DNA from: an uncultured Chiayiivirga sp.
Lineage (GTDB): Bacteria; Pseudomonadota; Gammaproteobacteria; Xanthomonadales; Xanthomonadaceae
DNA length: 64,000 nt
Reading direction: 5' to 3'
Assembly (NCBI GenBank): GCA_934525595.1
Contig: CAKSZJ010000003.1
Span: 62,001-126,000, forward strand
Below are positions 25,595 through 34,603 of the stretch, in pieces. Below the pieces are notes generated by a model. The model saw nothing but the letters and a program-made list of their open reading frames with translations, was not told where the DNA came from and searched no databases. Position 1 is the first letter of the stretch, and the number at the start of each line of letters is the position of its first letter. A program made the translations under genes and the position numbers.

Positions 25595-27970
25595 ATGACG
25601 GCGCCGTTCCCTGCCGACAAGGTCGTCGATCTCAGCGCCCGCGATGCCGCCGGGCGCGGCGAGCCGCACTCGATGCTGGTGTCGATCCGCACGCGGGCGC
25701 TCAAGCGCCTCGCCGGCATGGTGGCCGAGGTGCTCGACAAGGCCGACGACACCCTGTTCGATTTCGTGCAGCGCGGTGACGGATCGATCAGCAATCAGGA
25801 CTACTTCGACGCGATGCGCGAACTGCGCAAGCAGCGCCCGGTGATCGACCAGCGCTTCGCCGAGCACCTTGCCGCTGCCTTCACCGCGCTGGAGCGCCGC
25901 GTCCCGATGGAAGTGGACCTGCAGCGCAGCCTTGCCGAGTCGCAGGAGCTGAGCCTGGTCTCCGAGGAGCAGCTGGAGGAACAGCTCGGAACCAGCATGA
26001 TCGCGGCGGCCCTGTCGCGCCAGTTCGGACCGCTGCTGGGCCAGCTCAACTACCGCATGGGCATCGTCGCCGGCGTGGACGAGCTCGACGAAAAGGCCAA
26101 TCCGATCGCGCCCCCGCACGTCGCCTTCGCGTTCCGCCACGCGATGCAGACCTGCGAGGTGTCCATACGCATCAAAGTACTGTTGTTCAAACTGTACGAG
26201 CGCGAGATGGCGCGCGGCCTGGCGGGGTTCTACAACGAAACCAATCGCGCCCTGGTGGAGGCCGGCATCGCGCCGGAGATCAAGCCGGCCTACGTGCGCG
26301 TGCCGCAGATGGCGCGCGACGCGGCCCGCCTGCGCGAACCCGACGAGGCGGGCGAGCCGAATGGCGAGGAGGCCCAGGGCGGCGAATCGACAGGGGCGCC
26401 CGCCGCCGACGCAGGGCGCGGCTACGGCACGGTGCAGATGGCCGCCCCGCCTGCAGGAACGCGCTACGTTCCCGTTCCGGAGACGGCCGCCGAGCGCAGC
26501 ATCTTTGCCAGCCTGCACGAGCTGCTCAATGGCTACCGGCGCATGAGCTCGCTGGCCGAGGCGGCTGCGGGATCGGCACCGGAGGATGCCGCGGGACATG
26601 CCGGCGCCGAGGCTGCGCCGCAGATGAGTGCCAACCAGGTGCTCTCCGTGCTGAGCCTGTTCCAGAACGAGATGCCCACCGGCCTGCAGGAGGCCGTCAG
26701 CGATCCCGACGCCTCCATCACCCAGCACATCAAGCGCGAGCTGGTGAAGGGCGCCGAGCGCCTGGGGGTGAGCCCGGGCTCGCGCATGACGGCGTCCGAC
26801 GAGGACTCGATCGACCTGGTCGGGATGCTGTTCGACGTGCTGCTCGACGAGCGCGACTTCAATACCGATTCGCGCCAGCTCATCGGCCGGCTGATCGTGC
26901 CTTTCGTCAAGGTGGCGATGCTCGACCGGCGCATGTTCCTGCAGAAGACCCATCCGGCCCGGCGCCTGCTCAACGCGCTGGCCGAGGCCTGCGAGGGGAA
27001 TGCCGGGCAGGCGCCGCAGGAGCGGGAGCTGATGAGCCGGGTGGAGAGCACCATTGATCGCCTGGTGGCCGAGTTCAACGAGGACATCGCGATCTTCGAG
27101 GCGCTCGAACAGGAGTTCCGCGAGTTCATCGAGAACCATCGTCGGCGCGTCGCGCTGGCGGAACGGCGCACCGCCGAGGCGCAGCGCGGCAAGGAGCGCC
27201 TGGAGCAGGCGCGCCTCACCGCGCTGGAAGACCTGCGCGCACTGCTGGAGCGGCATGCCGACCTTCCGCCGGCGATCGAGTCCTTCCTGCGACGCTACTG
27301 GACCCATCACCTTACCCTCTGTGCGCTGCGCGACGAGACCGGCAGCAGCGGGACTTATGCCGAGGCGGTGTCGGTCGGCGAGGAGCTGGCCGGACTGACG
27401 ATGCTTGATAACGCTGGGAATCGCGTCGAGCGCCTGGTGGCCATGCGTCCGCGCCTGCAGCCGATCCTGGTCAGCGCCGGATGCGTGGGCACTGCGGTCG
27501 AAGACGTCATCACGTCCCTGCAGCACGCCCTGGGTGACGAGGCGGTCGTCGTGCCCGAAGCGGAGAAGGGCGCCGTCGAGGAGTCTGTGGTAGCGGCGCT
27601 TGAACGCAATGCGCCGCCGGCAGCGGTGCCCGAATCCGAGGCGCCGGCTGCCTCGGAAGAACCGCAAGGCCCCGTGCTGGAGTTCGACGAGGCCGACGCC
27701 GAGCGCGTCCGCAAGCTGCAGGTGGGCGTGTGGATCCAGTTCACCGAGGACAACGGCACCGTGGTTCCGGCCAAGCTGTCCTGGGTCAGCCCGATTTCCA
27801 ACCGGATGCTGTTCGTCAACCGCCGCGGCCTGCGCTACTGCGTGGCCTCACCCGAGGAGCTGGCGGTGATGATGCGCGAAAACCGCCTCAACATCCGCCA
27901 GAACGACGAGGCCTTCGAGCACGCCATGAGCCAGGTGCTCGGCAAGCTGCGCGCGGGCGGACGCGGCTGA
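25595..27970 (+). CDS. DUF1631-family protein with PilZ-like C-terminus
   Basis: 791 residues starting at an ATG with AGGAG upstream. DUF1631 proteins are found in beta- and gammaproteobacteria. Most of the chain is helical, with an acidic Ala-rich low-complexity linker around 250-300. The last 90 residues (LQVGVWIQFTEDNGTVVPAK, then LSWVSPISNRMLFVNRRG) look like a PilZ barrel. The c-di-GMP-binding RxxxR and D/NxSxxG motifs are not clearly present, so ligand binding is uncertain. No biochemical role is known for the family. Type IV pilus genes lie 3 kb downstream. Confidence 0.85.
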   Translation: MTAPFPADKVVDLSARDAAGRGEPHSMLVSIRTRALKRLAGMVAEVLDKADDTLFDFVQRGDGSISNQDYFDAMRELRKQRPVIDQRFAEHLAAAFTALERRVPMEVDLQRSLAESQELSLVSEEQLEEQLGTSMIAAALSRQFGPLLGQLNYRMGIVAGVDELDEKANPIAPPHVAFAFRHAMQTCEVSIRIKVLLFKLYEREMARGLAGFYNETNRALVEAGIAPEIKPAYVRVPQMARDAARLREPDEAGEPNGEEAQGGESTGAPAADAGRGYGTVQMAAPPAGTRYVPVPETAAERSIFASLHELLNGYRRMSSLAEAAAGSAPEDAAGHAGAEAAPQMSANQVLSVLSLFQNEMPTGLQEAVSDPDASITQHIKRELVKGAERLGVSPGSRMTASDEDSIDLVGMLFDVLLDERDFNTDSRQLIGRLIVPFVKVAMLDRRMFLQKTHPARRLLNALAEACEGNAGQAPQERELMSRVESTIDRLVAEFNEDIAIFEALEQEFREFIENHRRRVALAERRTAEAQRGKERLEQARLTALEDLRALLERHADLPPAIESFLRRYWTHHLTLCALRDETGSSGTYAEAVSVGEELAGLTMLDNAGNRVERLVAMRPRLQPILVSAGCVGTAVEDVITSLQHALGDEAVVVPEAEKGAVEESVVAALERNAPPAAVPESEAPAASEEPQGPVLEFDEADAERVRKLQVGVWIQFTEDNGTVVPAKLSWVSPISNRMLFVNRRGLRYCVASPEELAVMMRENRLNIRQNDEAFEHAMSQVLGKLRAGGRG

Positions 27971-28117
27971 CCGGGCAGGAACGCGCGCGCCGGAGGGCAG
28001 TGTGCGCGTCGACGGATCCGGCGACGCGAACGCGCCGCGCGCGATGACCTGTGCCCCCGTGATGCGGTAGCATCCGGCAGCCCGCTGGATGCCAGCGCCT
28101 CCACCACGAGGGGATAC

Positions 28118-29248
28118 ATGACCGTCACCGTAGTCGCGCTGCGCGAGCGCGCACCCAACGAGCGGCGCGTCGCGCTGTCGCCGGAAGTGGCAAGGAAGCT
28201 CAAGGCGCTCGGCGCGCAGGTGGTGATCGAGACCGGTGCCGGCGGAGGCGCGAATCAGCCGGACGGAATTTTCCCCGACGTGGACGTGGCGCCGAATGCC
28301 GCCGCAGCGCTGGCGCGCGCCGACGTGCTGCTGGCGGTGCAGCCGCCCTCGCAGGAAACCATTGCAGGGCTGCGCGAAGGCAGCGTCGTGATTGGCTTCA
28401 TGCAGCCGCACGCCGATCCGGAGCGGATCAAGGCGCTGCGCGACCGGAAGATCACCGCCTTCGCGATGGAGCTGCTGCCGCGCACCACGCGCGCCCAGGC
28501 GATGGACGTGCTGAGCTCGCAGGCCGGTATGGCCGGCTACAAGGCCGTACTGATCGCGGCCGAGCTGTCCGGCAAGTTCTTTCCCATGCTGACCACCGCA
28601 GCCGGCACGGTCCGCCCCTCGAAGGTATTGATCGTGGGCGCCGGTGTCGCCGGCCTGCAGGCCATTGCCACCGCCCGGCGGCTGGGTGCGCAGGTCGAAG
28701 GTTTCGACGTGCGGCCCGAGACGCGCGAGCAGATCGAATCGCTCGGTGCGAAGTTCCTGGATCTCGGCGTGAGCGCCGCCGGCAGCGGCGGTTACGCGCG
28801 CGAGCTGACCGCGGAGGAGCGCGCCGAGCAGCAGCAGCGCCTCGCCAATCACCTCAAGAACATCGACGCGGTGGTCACCACGGCCGCGGTGCCGGGCCGC
28901 CCGGCGCCGAAGATCCTCACCGCGGCCATGGTGGAAGGCATGAAGCCCGGCGCGGTGATCGTGGATCTGGCCGCCGAGACCGGCGGAAACTGCGAGCTGA
29001 CCCGTCCGGGCGAGACCTTCGTGCACAACGCCGTCACCCTTGCCGGCCCGCTCAATTTGCCGAGCATGGGCGCGATCCACTCCAGCGAGATGTATGCGCG
29101 AAACCTCTACAACTTCCTGGCCCTTTCGCTCAGCGAGGGCGCGCTGACGCTGGACTGGGAGGACGAGCTGATTTCCCAGACCTGCCTGACCCACGGCGGC
29201 GTGATCCGGCACGAGCCCACGCGGCGGAACGTCGAGGGCGGCGCATGA
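28118..29248 (+). CDS. pntAa: NAD(P) transhydrogenase subunit alpha part 1
   Basis: 376 residues: the soluble NAD(H)-binding domain I of proton-translocating transhydrogenase. Motifs: KVLIVGAGVAGLQAIATARR (Rossmann loop), RPETREQIESLGAKFL, and TTAAVPGRPAPKILT. In this organism the alpha subunit is split, as in Rhodospirillum. The enzyme couples NADH-to-NADP+ hydride transfer to the proton gradient and supplies NADPH. GAGGGG stands before the ATG. Confidence 0.96.
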   Translation: MTVTVVALRERAPNERRVALSPEVARKLKALGAQVVIETGAGGGANQPDGIFPDVDVAPNAAAALARADVLLAVQPPSQETIAGLREGSVVIGFMQPHADPERIKALRDRKITAFAMELLPRTTRAQAMDVLSSQAGMAGYKAVLIAAELSGKFFPMLTTAAGTVRPSKVLIVGAGVAGLQAIATARRLGAQVEGFDVRPETREQIESLGAKFLDLGVSAAGSGGYARELTAEERAEQQQRLANHLKNIDAVVTTAAVPGRPAPKILTAAMVEGMKPGAVIVDLAAETGGNCELTRPGETFVHNAVTLAGPLNLPSMGAIHSSEMYARNLYNFLALSLSEGALTLDWEDELISQTCLTHGGVIRHEPTRRNVEGGA

Positions 29249-29288
29249 ACGCACCACACACGCATTGCATTGATGGGGACGCACGCTG

Positions 29289-29585
29289 ATGGACGGGTTT
29301 CTGGCGCTTTACATCTTCCTGCTCGCGGCCATACTCGGCCACGAAATCATCGCGCGCGTGCCGGTGATCCTGCACACGCCGCTGATGTCCGGCTCCAACT
29401 TCGTGCACGGCATCGTGGTGGTCGGCGGCATGGTGGCCCTGGCACACGCCGATACCAATCTGGAGCGCGCCATCGGCTTCGTCGCGGTGCTTCTGGGCGC
29501 GGGAAATGCGGTGGGCGGCTACGTCGTGACCGAGCGCATGCTGGACATGTTCAAGTCCAGCAAGAAGCCGGGCGGAGGCAAGTAA
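29289..29585 (+). CDS. pntAb: NAD(P) transhydrogenase subunit alpha part 2
   Basis: 98 residues: the short membrane part of the split alpha subunit, with three hydrophobic helices and the conserved VPVILHTPLMSGSNFVHGIV segment. It forms part of the proton channel with PntB. It sits between pntAa (40 bases) and pntB (1 base), clearly one operon. Confidence 0.96.
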   Translation: MDGFLALYIFLLAAILGHEIIARVPVILHTPLMSGSNFVHGIVVVGGMVALAHADTNLERAIGFVAVLLGAGNAVGGYVVTERMLDMFKSSKKPGGGK

Positions 29586-29586
29586 C

Positions 29587-31074
29587 ATGGATATCTCGCT
29601 TGCCCACGCACTCGATGTCCTCGCCAAGGCCAGCTATCTGCTGGCGGCGCTGCTCTTCATCTTCGGCCTCAAGCGCATGTCGTCACCGGTCACCGCGCGC
29701 GCCGGCATCGTCCAGGCCGGCTGGGGCATGGTGCTGGCGGTGGTCGTCACCTTCATCGCGCCGGCCACCTGGGGTGGCCACGGTGCCGATGGGGGGCTGG
29801 CGAACATCGACCGGCTCAACCTCGGCCTGATGGTGCTGGCACTGGCGCTGTCCGGGGTGTTCTGGGTCTGGGGCCGCAGGGTGCCGATCACGGACATGCC
29901 GCAGATGGTGGCGATCTTCAACGGCATGGGCGGTGGTTCCGCCGCTGCGATCGGCGGCGTGGCCCTGCTCAAGGCCTCGCTCTTCACCGGCGCCTGCGAT
30001 GCGGCGGCCATTGCCGATCACGCCTGCATGAGCCGCAGCGGTCTGGTGCTGGGCGTGGTAGGCGCGCTGATCGGTGCGGTGTCTTTCTCCGGCTCGCTGA
30101 TCGCCTGGGCCAAGCTCGATGGCCGGCTCGACAAGCGGTTCACCTTCCCGGGCCAGCAGCTGTTCAATCTGGTCGTGTTCCTGGCGACGCTGGCACTGGG
30201 CGCGTGGCTGGTCTTCGACCTGAGCATCCCCGTGGTGATCGGCTTCTTCCTGCTGGCGCTGGCCGTGGGCGTGCTGATGACGCTTCCCATCGGCGGTGCC
30301 GACATGCCCGTGGTGATCTCGCTCTACAACGCGCTGACCGGCCTGGCGGTGGGCTTCGAGGGCTACGTGCTCGGAATCGAGTCGCTGATCATCGCCGGCA
30401 TGGTGGTGGGCGCGGCCGGCCTGCTGCTCACCCAGCTCATGGCCAAGGCCATGAATAGGCCGATCAGCAACGTGCTGTTCTCCAACTTCGGCGGCGGCGG
30501 CGAGGGCAGCGGCGAAATCGCCGGAAGCCAGAAGCCGATCGAGGCGCCGGACGCGGCCTCGCTGCTGTATCTCGCCGAAAAGGTCGTCATCGTGCCGGGC
30601 TACGGCATGGCCGTCGCACAGGCGCAGCACAAGATCTGGGAGCTGACCCAGGCGCTGCTGAAGGCCGACAAGGAAGTGATCTTCGCGATCCACCCGGTTG
30701 CAGGCCGCATGCCGGGCCACATGAACGTGCTGCTGGCCGAGGCCGGCGTGCCCTATGACCTCATCGCCGACATGGACGACGTGAACCCGGAGTTCAAGAC
30801 CACCGACGTGGCCATCGTGATCGGCGCCAACGACGTGGTGAACCCGGCGGCGCGCACCGACAAGGCCTCGCCGATCTACGGCATGCCGATCCTGGACGTG
30901 GTGGATTCGCGCCAGGTCATCGTCATCAAGCGAGGCAAGGGCACGGGTTTTGCCGGCATCGAGAACGCGTTGTTCTACGCCGACAATACCCGCATGCTGT
31001 ATGCCGATGGCAAGGATGCGGCAACCCGGCTCATCGCCGAGCTCAAGGTGCTGGAGGGCGGCGGCGGGCATTGA
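29587..31074 (+). CDS. pntB: NAD(P) transhydrogenase subunit beta
   Basis: 495 residues: about nine transmembrane helices, then the cytoplasmic NADP(H)-binding domain III from about residue 320 (VVIVPGYGMAVAQAQHKIWE, GRMPGHMNVLLAEAGVPYD, VIGANDVVNPAAR). It completes the inner-membrane transhydrogenase with PntAa and PntAb. Full length, no oddity. Confidence 0.97.
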   Translation: MDISLAHALDVLAKASYLLAALLFIFGLKRMSSPVTARAGIVQAGWGMVLAVVVTFIAPATWGGHGADGGLANIDRLNLGLMVLALALSGVFWVWGRRVPITDMPQMVAIFNGMGGGSAAAIGGVALLKASLFTGACDAAAIADHACMSRSGLVLGVVGALIGAVSFSGSLIAWAKLDGRLDKRFTFPGQQLFNLVVFLATLALGAWLVFDLSIPVVIGFFLLALAVGVLMTLPIGGADMPVVISLYNALTGLAVGFEGYVLGIESLIIAGMVVGAAGLLLTQLMAKAMNRPISNVLFSNFGGGGEGSGEIAGSQKPIEAPDAASLLYLAEKVVIVPGYGMAVAQAQHKIWELTQALLKADKEVIFAIHPVAGRMPGHMNVLLAEAGVPYDLIADMDDVNPEFKTTDVAIVIGANDVVNPAARTDKASPIYGMPILDVVDSRQVIVIKRGKGTGFAGIENALFYADNTRMLYADGKDAATRLIAELKVLEGGGGH

Positions 31075-31130
31075 GCGCGCCGCGCCGCCGCCGCAGCAAC
31101 TGCGCGGCTGGCGGGCGCGGGGTTCGGCGC

Positions 31131-31136
31131 TATACT
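31131..31136 (+). promoter_or_regulatory. TATACT -10-like hexamer before pilT
   Basis: CGGCGCTATACTCGCG lies 73 bases before the pilT ATG in the 134-base gap after pntB. The -10 match is five of six. No good -35 is seen at the proper distance, so this is a suggestion only. Confidence 0.35.
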
Positions 31137-31208
31137 CGCGCGAAGCCGACGCCTGCATCCTGACGCGCGGCGTGCGCCACCACACAAGCGGACTGCTGGG
31201 GACAGGAC

Positions 31209-32246
31209 ATGGATATCGCGGAACTTCTGGCGTTTTCGGTCAAGAACAAGGCCTCTGACCTGCATCTTTCGGCCGGCTTGCCGCCGATGATCCGGGTCGA
31301 CGGCGACGTGCGTCGCATCAATATCCCGGCGCTGGACCACAAACAGGTCCACGCGCTGGTCTACGACATCATGTCCGACAAGGTACGGCGCGACTACGAG
31401 GAATTCCTCGAGGTCGACTTCTCCTTCGAGATTCCCGGGCTGGCGCGCTTCCGCGTCAACGCCTTCAACCAGAATCGCGGCGCCGGCGCGGTGTTCCGCA
31501 CCATTCCGTCCGAGGTGCTTACCCTCGACGATCTGGCTGCGCCGAAGGTATTCCGCGAGCTGATCGACCAGCCGCAGGGCCTGATCCTCGTCACCGGCCC
31601 GACCGGCTCGGGAAAATCGACCACGCTGGCGGCGATGGTCGACCACATCAACAAGAACGAATACGGGCATATCCTCACCGTCGAGGATCCGATCGAGTTC
31701 GTGCACACCTCCAACAAGTGCCTGATCAACCAGCGCGAAGTGCATCGCGATACGCACGGTTTCAACGAGGCGCTGCGCTCGGCACTGCGCGAAGATCCCG
31801 ATTACATCCTCGTGGGCGAGTTGCGCGACCTGGAAACCATCCGCCTAGCGCTCACCGCGGCGGAAACCGGTCACCTGGTGTTCGGCACCCTGCACACCAG
31901 CTCGGCCGCCAAGACCATCGACCGCATCATCGACGTGTTCCCGGCCGGCGAAAAGCCGATGGTGCGCTCGATGCTGTCCGAATCCCTGCGCGCGGTGATT
32001 TCCCAGTCGCTGCTCAAGAAAGTCGGCGGCGGCCGCGTGGCCGCGCACGAAATCATGGTCGCGGTGCCGGCGATCCGGAACCTCATCCGCGAAGACAAGG
32101 TCGCGCAGATGTACTCGGCCATCCAGACCGGACAGAACGTCGGCATGCAGACGCTCGACCAGTGCCTGCAGGATCTGGTCAAGCGCGGCCTCATCACGCG
32201 CGTTTCGGCGCGCGAATACGCCAAGGACAAGCGTCTATTCGAGTGA
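31209..32246 (+). CDS. pilT: Type IV pilus retraction ATPase PilT
   Basis: 345 residues. An N-terminal PAS-like domain (ASDLHLSAGLPPMIRVDG) is followed by a RecA-like ATPase with Walker A GPTGSGKSTT (about 130-139), Asp box VEDPIEF, Walker B ILVGELRDLETIRLALTAAE, and the His box TGHLVFGTLHTSSA. The C-terminal AIRNLIRE motif, conserved in PilT, is present. It powers pilus retraction for twitching and DNA uptake at the inner membrane. pilU follows after 107 bases that contain a palindromic repeat. Confidence 0.97.
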   Translation: MDIAELLAFSVKNKASDLHLSAGLPPMIRVDGDVRRINIPALDHKQVHALVYDIMSDKVRRDYEEFLEVDFSFEIPGLARFRVNAFNQNRGAGAVFRTIPSEVLTLDDLAAPKVFRELIDQPQGLILVTGPTGSGKSTTLAAMVDHINKNEYGHILTVEDPIEFVHTSNKCLINQREVHRDTHGFNEALRSALREDPDYILVGELRDLETIRLALTAAETGHLVFGTLHTSSAAKTIDRIIDVFPAGEKPMVRSMLSESLRAVISQSLLKKVGGGRVAAHEIMVAVPAIRNLIREDKVAQMYSAIQTGQNVGMQTLDQCLQDLVKRGLITRVSAREYAKDKRLFE

Positions 32247-32336
32247 CCGGGAATCGGGAATAGGGAATGGAAAGTCGTCAATGGCATGCGGCGTGCACGC
32301 GTTGACGATCCCCGGCTCCCCATTCCCCATTCGCGG
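32247..32336. repeat. GGGAATCGGGAATAGGGAATGG-type intergenic palindrome
   Basis: The pilT-pilU gap holds GGGAAT triplicates on the left arm (32247-32270) and their rough complement CCCCATTCCCCATTCGCGG on the right (32315-32336). An inner CGTCAA/TTGACG pair completes a long imperfect hairpin of about 90 bases. Similar GGGAATxGGGAAT strings are frequent between genes of Xanthomonads, as I recall, so this is probably a dispersed element. It may affect the pilT:pilU expression ratio. Confidence 0.6.
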
Positions 32337-32353
32337 CTCCGCAGGAGCCCATT

Positions 32354-33484
32354 ATGAGCAGCATCGACTTCACCTCGTTCCTCAAGCTGATGGCGCACAA
32401 GAAGGCGTCGGACCTGTTCATCACGGCAGGCGCCCCGCCTTCGATGAAGGTGCACGGCAAGATCATGAAGATCACCCAGGATCCGCTCTCGCCCCAGCAG
32501 AGCCGCGATCTGGTGCTCAACGTGATGACGCCGAGCCAGCGCGAGGAATTCGAAAAGACCCACGAGTGCAATTTCGCCATCGGCGTGTCCGGCGTGGGAC
32601 GCTTCCGCGTGTCGTGCTTCTACCAGCGCAACCAGGTCGGCATGGTGCTGCGCCGGATCGAGACCAAGATCCCGACGATCGACGAGCTGGCGCTGCCGGC
32701 CGTGGTCAAGACCCTGGCGATGACCAAGCGCGGCATCATCATCTTCGTGGGGGCCACCGGTACCGGCAAATCCACCTCGCTGGCGGCGATGATCGGCTTC
32801 CGCAACCAGAACTCCACCGGCCACATCATCACCATCGAGGATCCGATCGAGTTCGTGCACCGGCACGAGGGCTGCATCGTGACCCAGCGCGAGGTCGGCA
32901 TCGACACCGACACCTGGGAGGCTGCGCTCAAGAACACCCTGCGTCAGGCCCCGGACGTCATCATGATCGGCGAGGTGCGCACCCGAGAGGGCATGGATCA
33001 CGCCATCGCCTTTGCCGAAACCGGCCACCTGTGTCTGTGCACCCTGCACGCCAACAACGCCAACCAGGCAATGGACCGCATCATCAACTTCTTCCCGGAA
33101 GACCGCCGCAGCCAGCTCCTGATGGATCTTTCCCTCAACCTCAAGGGCGTGGTCGCGCAGCAGCTGATTCCCACTCCCGACGGCAAGGGGCGCAAGGTGG
33201 CGATGGAGATCCTCCTGGGCACTCCGCTGGTGCAGGACTACATCCGTGACGGCGAGGTCCACAAGCTCAAGGAAGTGATGAAGGAGTCGGTCCAGCTGGG
33301 CATGAAGACCTTCGATCAGAGCCTGTTCGAGCTCTACCAGGCCGGCGAGATTTCCTACGAGGACGCGCTGCGTCACGCCGACTCGACCAACGAGGTGCGC
33401 CTGAGGATCAAGCTGGCGCAGGGCGGTGATGCCCATACCCTCAGCCAGGGCATGGACGGGGTCGAACTCACCGAGGTGCGCTGA
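32354..33484 (+). CDS. pilU: PilT-like accessory retraction ATPase PilU
   Basis: 376 residues. Same domain plan as PilT: KKASDLFITAGAPPSMKVHG, Walker A GATGTGKSTS, EDPIEF, Walker B MIGEVRTREGMDHAIAFAE, and TGHLCLCTLHANNA. PilU needs PilT for function and raises retraction force. The tail after about residue 345 (RIKLAQGGDAHTLSQGMDG) is PilU-specific. It is the second gene of the pilTU pair; queG follows on the same strand after 52 bases. Confidence 0.95.
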   Translation: MSSIDFTSFLKLMAHKKASDLFITAGAPPSMKVHGKIMKITQDPLSPQQSRDLVLNVMTPSQREEFEKTHECNFAIGVSGVGRFRVSCFYQRNQVGMVLRRIETKIPTIDELALPAVVKTLAMTKRGIIIFVGATGTGKSTSLAAMIGFRNQNSTGHIITIEDPIEFVHRHEGCIVTQREVGIDTDTWEAALKNTLRQAPDVIMIGEVRTREGMDHAIAFAETGHLCLCTLHANNANQAMDRIINFFPEDRRSQLLMDLSLNLKGVVAQQLIPTPDGKGRKVAMEILLGTPLVQDYIRDGEVHKLKEVMKESVQLGMKTFDQSLFELYQAGEISYEDALRHADSTNEVRLRIKLAQGGDAHTLSQGMDGVELTEVR

Positions 33485-33536
33485 GCGGCTGCCCGTGCAG
33501 CCGCCGGACCGCGGCTGGAACCGCTCCGCGTCGACC

Positions 33537-34595
33537 ATGAATCCAGTAGACCTTGCCGCACGCCTCCGTGGCTGGGCGGCGGAGCTCGGCTTCGCCCAGG
33601 TCGGCATCACCGATACCGACCTCTCCGAGGCGGCGGCGGGGCTGCGCGAATATCTCGACGCCGGGCATCACGGCAGCATGGCCTGGATGGAAGAGCGCGA
33701 ACGGCTGCGCACCCGACCGCAGGAGCTGCATCCCGGAACGATCCGGATCATCAGCCTGCGCATGGATTACGCGCCGCCGGACATCGGGCGCGCCTGGGAC
33801 GTGCTGCACGACGCTGCGCGGGGCTACGTTTCGCGCTACGCGCTGGGACGTGATTACCACAAGCTGGTGCGCAGGCGCCTGCAGAAACTGGCTGACCGCA
33901 TTGCCGCAGACATCGGGCCGTTCGGCTACCGCGTGTTCTGCGATTCCGCGCCGGTGATGGAAAAGCCGCTGGCGCAGAAGGCCGGACTGGGCTGGCGCGG
34001 CAAGCACACCCTGACACTGTCGAAGGGCGCCGGCTCCTATTTTTTCCTCGGCGAAATATTCACCGACCTGCCGCTGCCGGTCGATGCGCCGGTGGCGAAC
34101 CACTGCGGCACCTGCACGCGTTGCATCGACCTGTGCCCCACCGGGGCCATCGTCGCTCCCTACCGGCTGGACGCGCGCCGCTGCATTTCCTACCTCACGA
34201 TAGAACACAAGGGGCCGATCGACGAAGCGCTGCGGCCGCTGATGGGCAACCGCATCTTCGGCTGCGACGACTGCCAGCTGGTCTGTCCCTTCAACAAGTA
34301 CGCGCAGGTGACGATGGAGGCGGACTTTGCGCCGCGGCACGGTCTGGACGGTCCGAGGCTGGTGGACCTGTTCGGCTGGGACGAGGCCGCCTACCTGGCG
34401 AAGACCGAAGGCATGTCGATCCGCCGTGCCGGCTACGAGAGCTGGCTGCGCAATATCGCCATCGCGCTGGGCAATGCGGCGCCGTCGGACGAAGCGGCGG
34501 CGGCGCTGCGTGCGCGTGCCGACGATCCCTCGCCGGTGGTGCGCGAACACGTCGCCTGGGCGCTCGAGCGGCAGCGGGAAAAGACGCCAGGCTGA
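33537..34595 (+). CDS. queG: Epoxyqueuosine reductase
   Basis: 352 residues. It catalyses the last step of queuosine tRNA modification, using cobalamin and two [4Fe-4S] clusters. The eight cluster cysteines are visible in CGTCTRCIDLCPTGAI and GCDDCQLVCPFNKYAQ plus a lone Cys (RRCISYLTIEHKG). The cobalamin/catalytic region is VFCDSAPVMEKPLAQKAGLG. A HEAT-like C-terminus (EAAAALRARADDPSPVVREH) is normal. The ATG at 33537 fits the family start. Convergent with pyrB, eight bases apart. Confidence 0.96.
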   Translation: MNPVDLAARLRGWAAELGFAQVGITDTDLSEAAAGLREYLDAGHHGSMAWMEERERLRTRPQELHPGTIRIISLRMDYAPPDIGRAWDVLHDAARGYVSRYALGRDYHKLVRRRLQKLADRIAADIGPFGYRVFCDSAPVMEKPLAQKAGLGWRGKHTLTLSKGAGSYFFLGEIFTDLPLPVDAPVANHCGTCTRCIDLCPTGAIVAPYRLDARRCISYLTIEHKGPIDEALRPLMGNRIFGCDDCQLVCPFNKYAQVTMEADFAPRHGLDGPRLVDLFGWDEAAYLAKTEGMSIRRAGYESWLRNIAIALGNAAPSDEAAAALRARADDPSPVVREHVAWALERQREKTPG

Positions 34596-34603
34596 GCGTG
34601 CGG

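Noticed and set aside
25472..27667. A 731-codon minus-strand frame opposite the DUF1631 gene
   Set aside because: Codon-bias shadow: His/Arg/Gln-rich product, and it would overlap the divergent promoter region.
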